This document shows, one piece after another, positions 26,851-34,203 of a stretch of DNA of 43,700 nucleotides. This DNA is from Nitrosomonadales bacterium (lineage in GTDB: Bacteria; Pseudomonadota; Gammaproteobacteria; Burkholderiales; Gallionellaceae). The stretch's first letter is position 1, and each line of letters starts with the position of its first letter. The DNA is taken from NCBI GenBank assembly GCA_023259015.1, contig JAHFRC010000008.1:1-43700 (forward strand). Reading direction: 5' to 3'. The notes below the pieces were generated by a model. That model was not told the origin of the DNA. It worked only from the letters and a program-made list of their open reading frames with translations, and ran no database searches. A program made the position numbers and the translations under genes.

Positions 26851-27597
26851 TCAGCGACCCGCTGTTCCATTCAATGCCTTCTCCAATTCTGGTGCGGGCA
26901 AAAAACCTGGATTCAGCACACCATCAGCAAAGATCAGCGCCGGGGTGCCGTTTACATTGAGTTTCTTTCCCAATTCCAAGACTTTTGCCGATGGTGTATC
27001 GCATGCGCCGGCAGGCGGAGGCACGTTGTTCAACATCAGATTGTCCCATGCCTTGACTTGATCCTTGCTGCACCATACCGCTTTCACTTTCTCGTCGGAA
27101 CCCTGAAATATCGGATATAAGAACAGGTAGAGGGTAACGTTATCTATTTTTTTCAGTTCCAGCTCCAATTTTTTACAGTAGCCGCAATTCGGATCGGTGA
27201 AATAAGCCATCTTACGCTGGCCGTTGCCCTTTACCTTTTTCATTGCGATTTCGAAGGGCAGGCTATTGAAGTCAACTGCAAATAACTGGCGTGCGCGTTC
27301 CTCGGTGAGATTGCGCATGGTCTTCAGATCGTAAACATTGCCATCGATGAGGTATTGCGCTTTCTCGTCGGTGTAGAGCAGGTGGTCGCTCGTCACCACT
27401 TCATACAAACCGAGAAAGTTTGCCTTGTTGACCTTGTCGATTTTGCCTAGCTGTGGATGATTTTTCTGCAGCAACTCCTTGATTGCTGGAGAATCGCCGT
27501 TAGAAACCTGCGCCCCTTTCGCCGGAGCACTGATTTCGGCGGTATAAGCATGGGAACAAGCGAATGCGGCAAGCAACAATATAAACGATCTGAACAT
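26851..27597 (-). CDS. dsbC: DsbC-type periplasmic disulfide isomerase
   Basis: 248 residues with signal peptide (cleavage near HAYTA). The N-terminal DsbC dimerisation-type domain (VVTSDHLLYTDEKAQYLIDGNVYDL) leads into a thioredoxin fold with the active site DPNCGYCKKLE (Cys-Gly-Tyr-Cys, about residue 148-151). A second cysteine pair (VWCSKDQ, GACDTP) and the cis-Pro loop NGTPALIFADG follow. It rearranges disulfides in the periplasm, useful for c-type cytochrome-rich organisms. It is divergent from dusB. Confidence 0.93.
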   Translation of the reverse strand: MFRSFILLLAAFACSHAYTAEISAPAKGAQVSNGDSPAIKELLQKNHPQLGKIDKVNKANFLGLYEVVTSDHLLYTDEKAQYLIDGNVYDLKTMRNLTEERARQLFAVDFNSLPFEIAMKKVKGNGQRKMAYFTDPNCGYCKKLELELKKIDNVTLYLFLYPIFQGSDEKVKAVWCSKDQVKAWDNLMLNNVPPPAGACDTPSAKVLELGKKLNVNGTPALIFADGVLNPGFLPAPELEKALNGTAGR

Positions 27598-27704
27598 GAT
27601 GGAATCCTGCGTAGTTTATCAATGGGTCGAATCATAACATACAGGCATTGTTCCACTCCCTCGCCCATTGCTTTATAATCACGGTCCTTCACGGAAAGTG
27701 ATTC

Positions 27705-28712
27705 ATGCGCATCGGCTCCCACCAGCTTAAAAACAACTTGATCGTCGCTCCCATGGCCGGCGTGACCGACCGGCCTTTCCGCATGTTGTGCAGGAGCATG
27801 GGCGCGGGCATGGCTGTAAGCGAAATGGTGGCTTCCAACTCGTTGCTGTACGGTTCGGAAAAAACCAAACGGCGCGCCAATCACCAGGGCGAACCCGGCC
27901 CGATTTCGGTGCAGATTGTAGGAGCCGACCCCGGGATGCTGGCGCAGGCAGCACGCCACAACGTGGATGCGGGCGCGCAGATCATAGACATCAACATGGG
28001 CTGTCCGGCAAAAAAAATCTGCAACGTGATGGCCGGTTCAGCGCTGTTGCAGAATGAGCCTTTGGTGGGGCGGATACTTGAAGCGGTGGTGGCTGCGGTG
28101 GCCGTGCCGGTGACGCTGAAGATACGCACCGGCTGGGACAAACAAAACCGCAATGCGGTGCGCATCGCGCAGATTGCCGAAACAAGCGGCATTCAGGCGC
28201 TGGCCATCCACGGGCGCACGCGCGCCTGCGCCTACACCGGCGAGGCGGAATACGACACCATCGCGGAAGTGAAAGCCGGCGTGAGCATTCCCGTTATCGC
28301 CAACGGCGACATCACCACCCCGGAAAAAGCCCGTCATGTCTTGCAGCACACCGGCGCGGATGCGGTGATGATAGGCCGCGCCGCGCAGGGCCGCCCATGG
28401 CTGTTCCGCGAAATCGCGCATTTTCTCGATAGCGGCGAGCATTTGCCCGCACCGCGGGTGGATGAAATCCGGCGCGTGCTGTTCGATCACCTGCACGACC
28501 TGTACAGTTTTTACGGCGAGCACACCGGCTTGCGCGTGGCGCGCAAGCATATCTCCTGGTACACCAGGGGCATGGCCGGTTCGGCGCAATTCCGCCACTA
28601 CATGAACCGGTTGGAAAGCATCCCGGAACAATTAAGGGCAATAAACGATTTTTTTGAGAGGCAATTGCAGTGCGGGGAGCGCCTGCACTATGCCGAGGAA
28701 CTGGCAGCATAA
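27705..28712 (+). CDS. dusB: tRNA-dihydrouridine synthase B
   Basis: 335 residues. FMN-dependent reduction of uridine in tRNA D-loops. Diagnostic: LIVAPMAGVTDRPFRMLC, SEMVASNSLLY, PISVQIVGADP, INMGCPAKKICNVMAGSALL with the catalytic Cys, VTLKIRTGWD, AIHGRTRACAYTGEAEYD, VIANGDI, ADAVMIGRAAQGRPWLFREI, RVARKHISWYTRGMAGS. Placed upstream of fis, as in the classic dusB-fis operon. Confidence 0.96.
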   Translation: MRIGSHQLKNNLIVAPMAGVTDRPFRMLCRSMGAGMAVSEMVASNSLLYGSEKTKRRANHQGEPGPISVQIVGADPGMLAQAARHNVDAGAQIIDINMGCPAKKICNVMAGSALLQNEPLVGRILEAVVAAVAVPVTLKIRTGWDKQNRNAVRIAQIAETSGIQALAIHGRTRACAYTGEAEYDTIAEVKAGVSIPVIANGDITTPEKARHVLQHTGADAVMIGRAAQGRPWLFREIAHFLDSGEHLPAPRVDEIRRVLFDHLHDLYSFYGEHTGLRVARKHISWYTRGMAGSAQFRHYMNRLESIPEQLRAINDFFERQLQCGERLHYAEELAA

Positions 28713-28722
28713 GCAGTAAGCA

Positions 28723-28813
28723 GGGGCCCCGCAAAGCGGGGATGTGAGCGTCCGCGAGTGCGGAAGGGTCGTTGCGAAGCAACGGGGCACACACCGGCCT
28801 CCTCCTTGCGAGG
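28723..28813 (+). repeat. Run of compact hairpins between dusB and fis
   Basis: Perfect mini-hairpins follow one another: CCCCGC-AAA-GCGGGG (28727-28741), TCCGC-GAGT-GCGGA (28751-28764), CGTTGC-GAA-GCAACG (28770-28784), and a weaker CCTC-CTTGC-GAGG (28801-28813). Loops are purine-rich (the third contains GCGAAGC, a known ultra-stable minihairpin). No U-tract follows, so this is not a simple terminator. It could be a structured leader of fis, an mRNA processing site or a mobile hairpin element. Confidence 0.65.
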
Positions 28814-28875
28814 GTTGCCGCCGCCGCCGAGGTGATGCAGACAAGGACTAGAGTGGAATGTAATGAGGTGGCTGC

Positions 28876-29139
28876 ATGAAAAAAAGGGAGCGTTGCGTGT
28901 TGAATGAGAATGAGGTTGCGCGTTATGTGCGCAAGGCAATGGATGAATATTTCAAGGATCTCGATGGCGAAGACCCATCCTGTGCAGTGTATGACATGGT
29001 GATCAATTGCGTCGAAAAGCCGCTGATCGAAACCGTGCTGCACCACGCGGAAGGCAACCAGACGCGGGCGGCGGAATTGCTCGGGCTGAACCGCAACACC
29101 CTGCGCAAGAAAATCCTTGCGCACGGCATCAAGAATTAA
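28876..29139 (+). CDS. fis: Fis family nucleoid-associated DNA-binding protein
   Basis: 87 residues. The C-terminal helix-turn-helix is clear: [31 protein letters not shown], the Fis signature also seen at the end of NtrC-type activators. The N-terminal half is shorter and different from enteric Fis, as in other betaproteobacteria. It binds and bends DNA, affecting chromosome structure and transcription. An alternative start at the TTG about 8 codons later is possible. It lies between dusB and purH. Confidence 0.9.
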   Translation: MKKRERCVLNENEVARYVRKAMDEYFKDLDGEDPSCAVYDMVINCVEKPLIETVLHHAEGNQTRAAELLGLNRNTLRKKILAHGIKN

Positions 29140-29161
29140 CCGGCGGGAAACGGAACTGGAT

Positions 29162-30727
29162 ATGGCAATCATCAAACAGGCGCTCATCAGCGTATCGGAC
29201 AAGGCAGGCATACTGGAATTTGCACAAGGTTTGCAACAGCTCGGCGTAAGAATCCTCTCCACCGGCGGCACCGCCAAAATGCTTGCCGATAAAGGCATTG
29301 CGGTCACCGAAGTGGCAGACTACACCGGTTTCCCGGAAATGCTGGACGGCAGGGTAAAAACACTGCAACCGAAAGTCCATGCCGGCATCCTGGCGCGGCG
29401 CGACTTGCCGGAGCATGTCGCCACACTGGAGAAGCACGGCATTCCGACGATAGACCTGGTGGTGGTCAACCTGTATCCGTTCAGCGCCACCGTAGCTAGG
29501 CCCAGTTGCTCACTGGAAGATGCCATCGAGAATATAGACATCGGTGGGCCGACCATGGTGCGCGCAGCGGCGAAGAACCATGCGCATGTCGCCATCGTCA
29601 CCGACCCGGCGGACTACCCGGACGTGCTGGCCGAGATGCAAACCAACAGCGGTGCGGTGAGCGACGCGACGCGTTTCGACCTGGCAAAAAAAGCCTTTTC
29701 GCACACCGCCGCTTACGACTCAGCGATCAGCAACTACCTGACCGCGATCAATGCGGATGGCGCGAAAAACGCGTTCCCGGCGCAGATCAATTTCAACTTC
29801 GCCAAGGTACAGGACCTGCGCTACGGCGAAAATCCGCACCAGAGCGCGGCGTTCTACCGCGACCTCAACCCGGTGCCGGGCGGCATCGCCGATTACACCC
29901 AGTTGCAAGGCAAAGAGCTTTCCTACAACAACATCGGCGACGCCGACGCGGCGTGGGAACTGGTCAAGACCTTCGAGCAACCGGCTTGCGTCATCGTGAA
30001 GCACGCCAACCCGTGCGGCGTGGCGATTGCCGATAGCGCGCTCAACGCCTACAATCTGGCCTATGCCACCGACACCACTTCCGCGTTCGGTGGCATCATC
30101 GCCTTCAACCGCGAACTGGATGCCGCAAGCGCGGCGCAGATCACCACCAACCAGTTCGTCGAACTCATCATTGCACCCAGCGCCTCCCCGGAGGCGCTCA
30201 AAATCACGGCGGCAAAACAGAATGTACGTGTGCTCACCGTGCCTCTTTCCAATGCGCACAACCAGTGGGACATGAAGCGCGTCAGCGGCGGCCTGCTGGT
30301 GCAATCGCCGGATGCGCTCAATGTGCAGGCAGCGCAGCTCAAAGTGGTAAGCAAGGCGCAACCCAGCACCGGACAACTGCAAGACTTGCTGTTTGCCTGG
30401 CGCGTGGCGAAATATGTGAAGTCAAATGCCATCGTGTTCTGCAAAAACGGCCAGACGCTGGGTGTGGGCGCGGGGCAAATGAGCCGCGTGGACAGTACGC
30501 GCATCGCTTCGATCAAGGCGCAAAACGCGGCCTTGAGCTTGACGGATTCCGTGGTGTCATCCGATGCGTTTTTCCCGTTCCGCGACGGCATAGACGTGCT
30601 GGCGCAGGCGGGCGCGAAAGCGGTGATCCAGCCCGGCGGTTCGATGCGCGATGAGGAGGTGATTGCTGCCGCCGACGAACACGGTTTGGCGATGGTGTTT
30701 ACTGGTTTCCGTCACTTTAGACACTAA
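29162..30727 (+). CDS. purH: Bifunctional AICAR transformylase / IMP cyclohydrolase
   Basis: 521 residues from the ATG at 29162; the track's earlier start lies in the fis end. N-terminal MGS-like cyclohydrolase domain: [61 protein letters not shown]-terminal AICARFT domain: [43 protein letters not shown] with the catalytic Lys-His, and the end [19 protein letters not shown]. It catalyses the last two steps of IMP synthesis in the cytosol. Confidence 0.97.
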   Translation: MAIIKQALISVSDKAGILEFAQGLQQLGVRILSTGGTAKMLADKGIAVTEVADYTGFPEMLDGRVKTLQPKVHAGILARRDLPEHVATLEKHGIPTIDLVVVNLYPFSATVARPSCSLEDAIENIDIGGPTMVRAAAKNHAHVAIVTDPADYPDVLAEMQTNSGAVSDATRFDLAKKAFSHTAAYDSAISNYLTAINADGAKNAFPAQINFNFAKVQDLRYGENPHQSAAFYRDLNPVPGGIADYTQLQGKELSYNNIGDADAAWELVKTFEQPACVIVKHANPCGVAIADSALNAYNLAYATDTTSAFGGIIAFNRELDAASAAQITTNQFVELIIAPSASPEALKITAAKQNVRVLTVPLSNAHNQWDMKRVSGGLLVQSPDALNVQAAQLKVVSKAQPSTGQLQDLLFAWRVAKYVKSNAIVFCKNGQTLGVGAGQMSRVDSTRIASIKAQNAALSLTDSVVSSDAFFPFRDGIDVLAQAGAKAVIQPGGSMRDEEVIAAADEHGLAMVFTGFRHFRH

Positions 30728-30731
30728 TACA

Positions 30732-30808
30732 TCTAGCCACAGAGATCACAGAGTACACAGAGAGGTAAGCAGGTTTTCTCTGTGATCTCTGTGTCCTCTG
30801 TGGCAAAA
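30732..30808. repeat. Inverted CACAGAG-type repeat between purH and purD
   Basis: The left arm (CCACAGAGATCACAGAGTA) and a right arm (CTGTGATCTCTGTGTCCTCT) are near inverse copies built from the short unit CACAGAG/CTCTGTG, separated by about 20 bases. The same kind of unit recurs between genes in many proteobacteria and produces spurious QRTQRSQRKP-type translations. It can fold into a long hairpin in the purH-purD mRNA. Confidence 0.75.
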
Positions 30809-30819
30809 AGGGGTTGAGA

Positions 30820-32106
30820 TTGAAGATTCTGGTGATAGGTTCCGGCGGTCGCGAACATGCGCTGGCTTGGCGCCTGGCGCAAGGCGCCAAGGTGCAGAAA
30901 GTGTATGTCGCGCCGGGCAACGCGGGCACCGCGCTGGAAGACGGCGTGGAGAATGTCGCCCTCAGCGCCATCCCAGACCTCATCGCATTCGCCAAACGCG
31001 AAGACATCTACATGACCGTCGTCGGGCCGGAAGCGCCGCTGGCGGCGGGCGTGGTGGATGCGTTCCGCGCCGCAGGACTGAAAATATTCGGGCCGACCAA
31101 GGCCGCCGCGCAACTGGAATCCTCCAAGGATTTCGCCAAGCGCTTCATGGTGCGCCACAACATCCCCACCGCCTTCTTCGAAACCTTCAGCGATGCTAAT
31201 GCAGCACGTGCCTTTATCGAGGAGCACGGCGCGCCCATCGTCATCAAGGCCGATGGGCTGGCGGCGGGCAAAGGCGTGGTTGTGGCGATGAGCAAGGAAG
31301 AAGCCTTCGCCGCGATAGATATGATGCTGTCCGATAACAAGCTGGGCGATGCTGGCGCGCGCGTGGTGATCGAGGAATTCCTCGCGGGCGAAGAAGCCAG
31401 CTTCATCGTCATGGTGGATGGCAAAAATGTTCTGCCGCTGGCCACCAGCCAGGATCACAAGCGGTTACTGGATGGCGATAATGGCCCCAATACCGGCGGC
31501 ATGGGCGCGTATTCGCCTGCACCGGTAGTTACGCCGCAACTGCATGCGCGCGTGCTGCGTGAAGTGATACAGCCCGTGGTGCGCGGCATGGAAAGCGAGG
31601 GTGTCACTTACACCGGCTTCCTCTATGCCGGTCTGATGATAGATGCGCAAGGCAACATCAAAGTGCTGGAATTCAACTGCCGCATGGGCGATCCGGAGAC
31701 CCAGCCCATCATGTTGCGCCTGAAGAGCGACTTCGCGGTGATCGTCGAACACGCTATTGCCGGAACATTGAACCAGGTGGAAGCGGAGTGGGATACACGC
31801 ACTGCGCTGGGCGTGGTGATGGCGGCGGCAAACTACCCCGATACGCCGCGCAAGGGCGATGTCATCACCGGGCTTCCCAATGCTCATGGGGCAAAAAAAC
31901 TTGAAGACGCGCACGTATTTCATGCCGGAACCACGATGCAGGACGGCAAGGTTGTCACCAGCGGGGGACGCGTGCTATGCGTTACTGCGCTCGGCACCAT
32001 GGTGAAGCGGGCGCAGCAGCGCGCCTACGAAATCGCCGACACCATCCATTTCGAGGGCTGCCAGATGCGGCGCGACATTGGCTATCGCGCCATCGGGCGC
32101 AAGTGA
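30820..32106 (+). CDS. purD: Phosphoribosylamine-glycine ligase (GAR synthetase)
   Basis: About 428 residues. Makes glycinamide ribonucleotide from phosphoribosylamine, glycine and ATP. The N-terminal KILVIGSGGREHALAWRL, GPEAPLAAGVVDAF, an ATP-grasp core (FAKRFMVRHNIPTAFFETF, IVIKADGLAAGKGVVVA, VVIEEFLAGEEASFIVMVDG), QDHKRLLDGDNGPNTGGMGAYSPAPV and EFNCRMGDPETQPIMLRLKSD are diagnostic. No ATG fits: the frame starts with TTG, either 30814 (track) or 30820. The second gives the family N-terminus and is well spaced from AAAGGGG. Confidence 0.96.
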   Translation: MKILVIGSGGREHALAWRLAQGAKVQKVYVAPGNAGTALEDGVENVALSAIPDLIAFAKREDIYMTVVGPEAPLAAGVVDAFRAAGLKIFGPTKAAAQLESSKDFAKRFMVRHNIPTAFFETFSDANAARAFIEEHGAPIVIKADGLAAGKGVVVAMSKEEAFAAIDMMLSDNKLGDAGARVVIEEFLAGEEASFIVMVDGKNVLPLATSQDHKRLLDGDNGPNTGGMGAYSPAPVVTPQLHARVLREVIQPVVRGMESEGVTYTGFLYAGLMIDAQGNIKVLEFNCRMGDPETQPIMLRLKSDFAVIVEHAIAGTLNQVEAEWDTRTALGVVMAAANYPDTPRKGDVITGLPNAHGAKKLEDAHVFHAGTTMQDGKVVTSGGRVLCVTALGTMVKRAQQRAYEIADTIHFEGCQMRRDIGYRAIGRK

Positions 32107-32153
32107 TTCGTTCCCACCGACACTATTGATTCGGCACGAATAGAGCAGTAACT

Positions 32154-32218
32154 CCGTTCGGCCTGAGCTTGTCGAAGGCTTGTAGCCATTCATGGTTCGA
32201 CAAGCTCACCACGAACGG
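32154..32218. repeat. Inverted repeat of the GAGCTTGTCGAA family
   Basis: The left arm begins CCGTTCGGCCTGAGCTTGTC and the right arm is its approximate inverse (GACAAGCTCACCACGAACGG), with about 14 bases between. This is the widespread proteobacterial repeat built on GAGCTTGTCGAA. A third, single arm of the same family lies inside mod at 32483-32507. Confidence 0.85.
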
Positions 32219-32251
32219 TTTCATACTTTACAAGTGCCGGGACAATAAACA

Positions 32252-32283
32252 GAACGGGAAAATGCAACGCTCCCCCGTTTTTC
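32252..32283 (+). terminator. Possible rho-independent terminator after purD
   Basis: AACGGG and CCCGTTTTT can pair around a loop of about 16 bases and are followed by a T-run. The loop is long and the stem short, so the call is tentative. If real, it separates purD from the restriction-modification genes. Confidence 0.3.
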
Positions 32284-32376
32284 TTGACGCAAGTCAACCT
32301 GACGCAAAACTTGACTTATACTTGACTCATGGACAGCCGAAAGAAGAACAATACCGCAACAGGGAGCCGTTAATCC
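32284..32376 (+). promoter_or_regulatory. Repeated CTTGAC sites and short leader ORF before mod
   Basis: Between 32282 and 32330 the hexamer CTTGAC (or CCTGAC) occurs four times in the same orientation with about 10-17 bp spacing, one within the palindrome TTGACGCAAGTCAA. TATACT at about 32313 could be a -10 box. A 14-codon ORF (MDSRKKNNTATGSR) runs from ATG 32330 to TAA 32372-32374, and its last codons contain the AGGGAG ribosome binding site of mod. Operator-like spacing suggests autoregulation or a host regulator. This is inference. Confidence 0.45.
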
Positions 32377-34074
32377 ATGCCCACGCTAGACTGGCTCAAC
32401 CGCGCCGAGGCGCTTACCGCAGCGGACAAGGTGCCGTACCGCGTGCTGCTGCCGGTGGCGGAATACACCGCACCGCCCCCGTCCGTTCGTCCTGAGCCTG
32501 TCGAAGGAGAAGGGGCGGGAGCGGCGCCGGGGGAAAGCATCCACGACAACCTCCTCATCCACGGCGACAACCTCGATGCGCTCAAGGCGCTGCTGCCGTT
32601 CTATCGCGGTCGGGTGAAGTGCATCTTCATCGACCCGCCGTACAACACCAAAAGCGCATTCGAGCACTACGATGACAACCTCGAACATAGCCAGTGGCTT
32701 TCGATGATGCAGCCGCGTCTGGTGCTGCTGCGCGAACTGCTGGCCGAGGACGGCAGCATCTGGGTGACCATAGACGACAACGAAGGGCACTACCTCAAGG
32801 TGCTGATGGATGAGGTATTTGGGCGGCAGAATTTTGTGGCGAATGTGATTTGGCAGAAAAAATATTCACCACAGAACGACGATAAAGGCATTACTCTGGC
32901 GCACGATCACGTACACATCTATTCAAAAAACAGAAATAGTTTTGCAATTAATTTGCTTCCGCGTACTGAAGCAATGAATGCGCGCTATGCAAACCCTGAT
33001 AATGATCCTAAGGGTGTTTGGAAAAACGGTGATCTGACTTCAAAGACTAAGGCGAAGGGTCACTCTTACCCTATCACGGGGCCAGATGGTCAAGTTCACT
33101 ACCCTTCTCCAGGCAGGCAATGGGCTCCTTCACAAGATACTTTTGATAGATGGATGGCTGAAGGAAAAATATGGTTTGGCCTATCAGGTACAAACAGGCC
33201 ATCCATAAAACAGTACCTGTCTGAAGTTCAGGCTGGAATGGTTCCATTGACGATTTGGTTACGCGAAGATGTGGGTGATAACCAAGAGGCAAAAAAAGAA
33301 ATCACAGTGCTAAATTCGTCTGAAATATTTGATACACCTAAACCAGAGCGTTTAATCCAACGTATCCTTCACATCGCCACCAACCCCGGCGACCTCATCC
33401 TCGACAGCTTCTTAGGCTCCGGCACCACTGCCGCCGTCGCGCACAAGATGGGGCGGCGCTGGATCGGCATCGAGATGGGCGGCCATGCCGAGACGCATTG
33501 CATCCCGCGCATGCAAAAAGTGATCGAAGGCGAACAGGGCGGCATTTCGCAGGCGGTGAACTGGCAGGGCGGCGGCGGCTTTCGTTTCATGCGGCTGGGC
33601 GAACCGATGTTCGAAGCGGACGGCAGCATTCATCCGGCGGTGCGCTTCGCCACGCTGGCGGGTTTTGTGTGGATGCAGGAGACGGGGTTGCCTCTGGGTA
33701 ATTCGTCGTTCCGGCGTAGGCCGGAACCCAGTCGGACAAAAATCCCGCATAGCGGACAAGATGTTGTCCCGCTGCGCGGGGCCGGTGAATTACTGGATTC
33801 CGGCCTGCGCCGGAATGACGCAAAGGGCAACACGCCGTTGCTGGGCGTGCATGAAGGCCGCGCGATTTATCTGCTGTTCAACGGCATCCTCGGCGACAAG
33901 CGCCCGCAGTCCGGCAACGTGTTGACGCAGGAGGTGCTGGCCGCGATCCACCGCATCTGCCCGCACGAGGGCGAGAAGCTGATTTACGGCGAGGCGTGCC
34001 GTCTGGGCGAGAAGCGGCTGGCGGCGGAAGGCATTACCTTCAAACATATTCCTTACGATGTGAAGGCGCGATGA
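32377..34074 (+). CDS. mod: Type III-like adenine-specific DNA methyltransferase (Mod), with in-frame repeat insertions
   Basis: 565 residues. Beta-class N6-adenine methyltransferase order: catalytic DPPYNT (about residue 86-91), a variable target-recognition region, then the AdoMet-binding DSFLGSGTTAAVAH (about 344-357). Uses AdoMet to methylate the sites cut by the neighbouring Res. Two repeat insertions are translated: residues about 36-44 (SVRPEPVEG) encoded by a GAGCTTGTCGAA-family arm, and about 443-481 encoded by a CATTCCGGCGCAGG-type repeat pair between GLPL and NTPLLG. The segment 32881-33360 is AT-rich (about 43% GC by hand count) against much higher flanks, fitting exchange of the recognition domain. 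The reading frame is intact; whether activity survives is unknown. Confidence 0.9.
   Translation: MPTLDWLNRAEALTAADKVPYRVLLPVAEYTAPPPSVRPEPVEGEGAGAAPGESIHDNLLIHGDNLDALKALLPFYRGRVKCIFIDPPYNTKSAFEHYDDNLEHSQWLSMMQPRLVLLRELLAEDGSIWVTIDDNEGHYLKVLMDEVFGRQNFVANVIWQKKYSPQNDDKGITLAHDHVHIYSKNRNSFAINLLPRTEAMNARYANPDNDPKGVWKNGDLTSKTKAKGHSYPITGPDGQVHYPSPGRQWAPSQDTFDRWMAEGKIWFGLSGTNRPSIKQYLSEVQAGMVPLTIWLREDVGDNQEAKKEITVLNSSEIFDTPKPERLIQRILHIATNPGDLILDSFLGSGTTAAVAHKMGRRWIGIEMGGHAETHCIPRMQKVIEGEQGGISQAVNWQGGGGFRFMRLGEPMFEADGSIHPAVRFATLAGFVWMQETGLPLGNSSFRRRPEPSRTKIPHSGQDVVPLRGAGELLDSGLRRNDAKGNTPLLGVHEGRAIYLLFNGILGDKRPQSGNVLTQEVLAAIHRICPHEGEKLIYGEACRLGEKRLAAEGITFKHIPYDVKAR
32483..32507. repeat. Single GAGCTTGTCGAA-family arm inside mod
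   Basis: CCGTTCGTCCTGAGCCTGTC followed by GAAGG matches the arms of the intergenic repeat at 32154-32218. It is read in frame and gives VRPEPVEG in the Mod protein, between the N-terminal segment and the GDNL motif. Confidence 0.85.
33704..33820. repeat. 117-bp inverted-repeat element inserted in frame in mod
   Basis: Two 28-bp arms, 33704-33731 and 33793-33820, are near-perfect inverse copies (right arm inverse: CGTCATTCCGGCGCAGGCCG...; left arm differs at three positions). About 61 bp lies between, with its own hairpin GTCCCGCTGCGCGGG nearby. The insert adds about 39 codons without a stop. The same arm family occurs at 34093-34178 and 38492-38663. Confidence 0.85.
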
Positions 34075-34092
34075 TAAAAATTACAGCCCCAT

Positions 34093-34178
34093 CGTCATTC
34101 CCGCGCAGGCGGGAATCCAGTGGGGTAAAACAAAATGCATTTTTGTCTTGCTGGATTCCCGCCTGCGCGGGAATGACG
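34093..34178. repeat. dRS3-like inverted repeat between mod and res
   Basis: Perfect 28-bp inverted arms (34093-34120 and 34151-34178) containing ATTCCCGCGCAGGCGGGAAT, with a 30-bp AT-rich spacer. The core fits the ATTCCC-N8-GGGAAT pattern of neisserial dRS3 repeats, which serve there as phage integration targets. It is a strong hairpin in the mod-res mRNA and may separate or tune expression of the two genes. Confidence 0.85.
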
Positions 34179-34203
34179 GTATTTGAAAGTTGGGTGGTAA
34201 ATA

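Noticed and set aside
28723-28813. CRISPR-like array reading of the hairpin run
   Set aside because: The units are different short palindromes without a constant repeat or spacers of equal length.
28312-29307. 331-residue minus ORF across dusB and fis
   Set aside because: Crosses two confirmed plus-strand genes and the hairpin region; no motif.
32169-32495. 108-residue plus ORF before mod
   Set aside because: Starts inside the GAGCTTGTCGAA repeat and overlaps the mod start; low-complexity translation.
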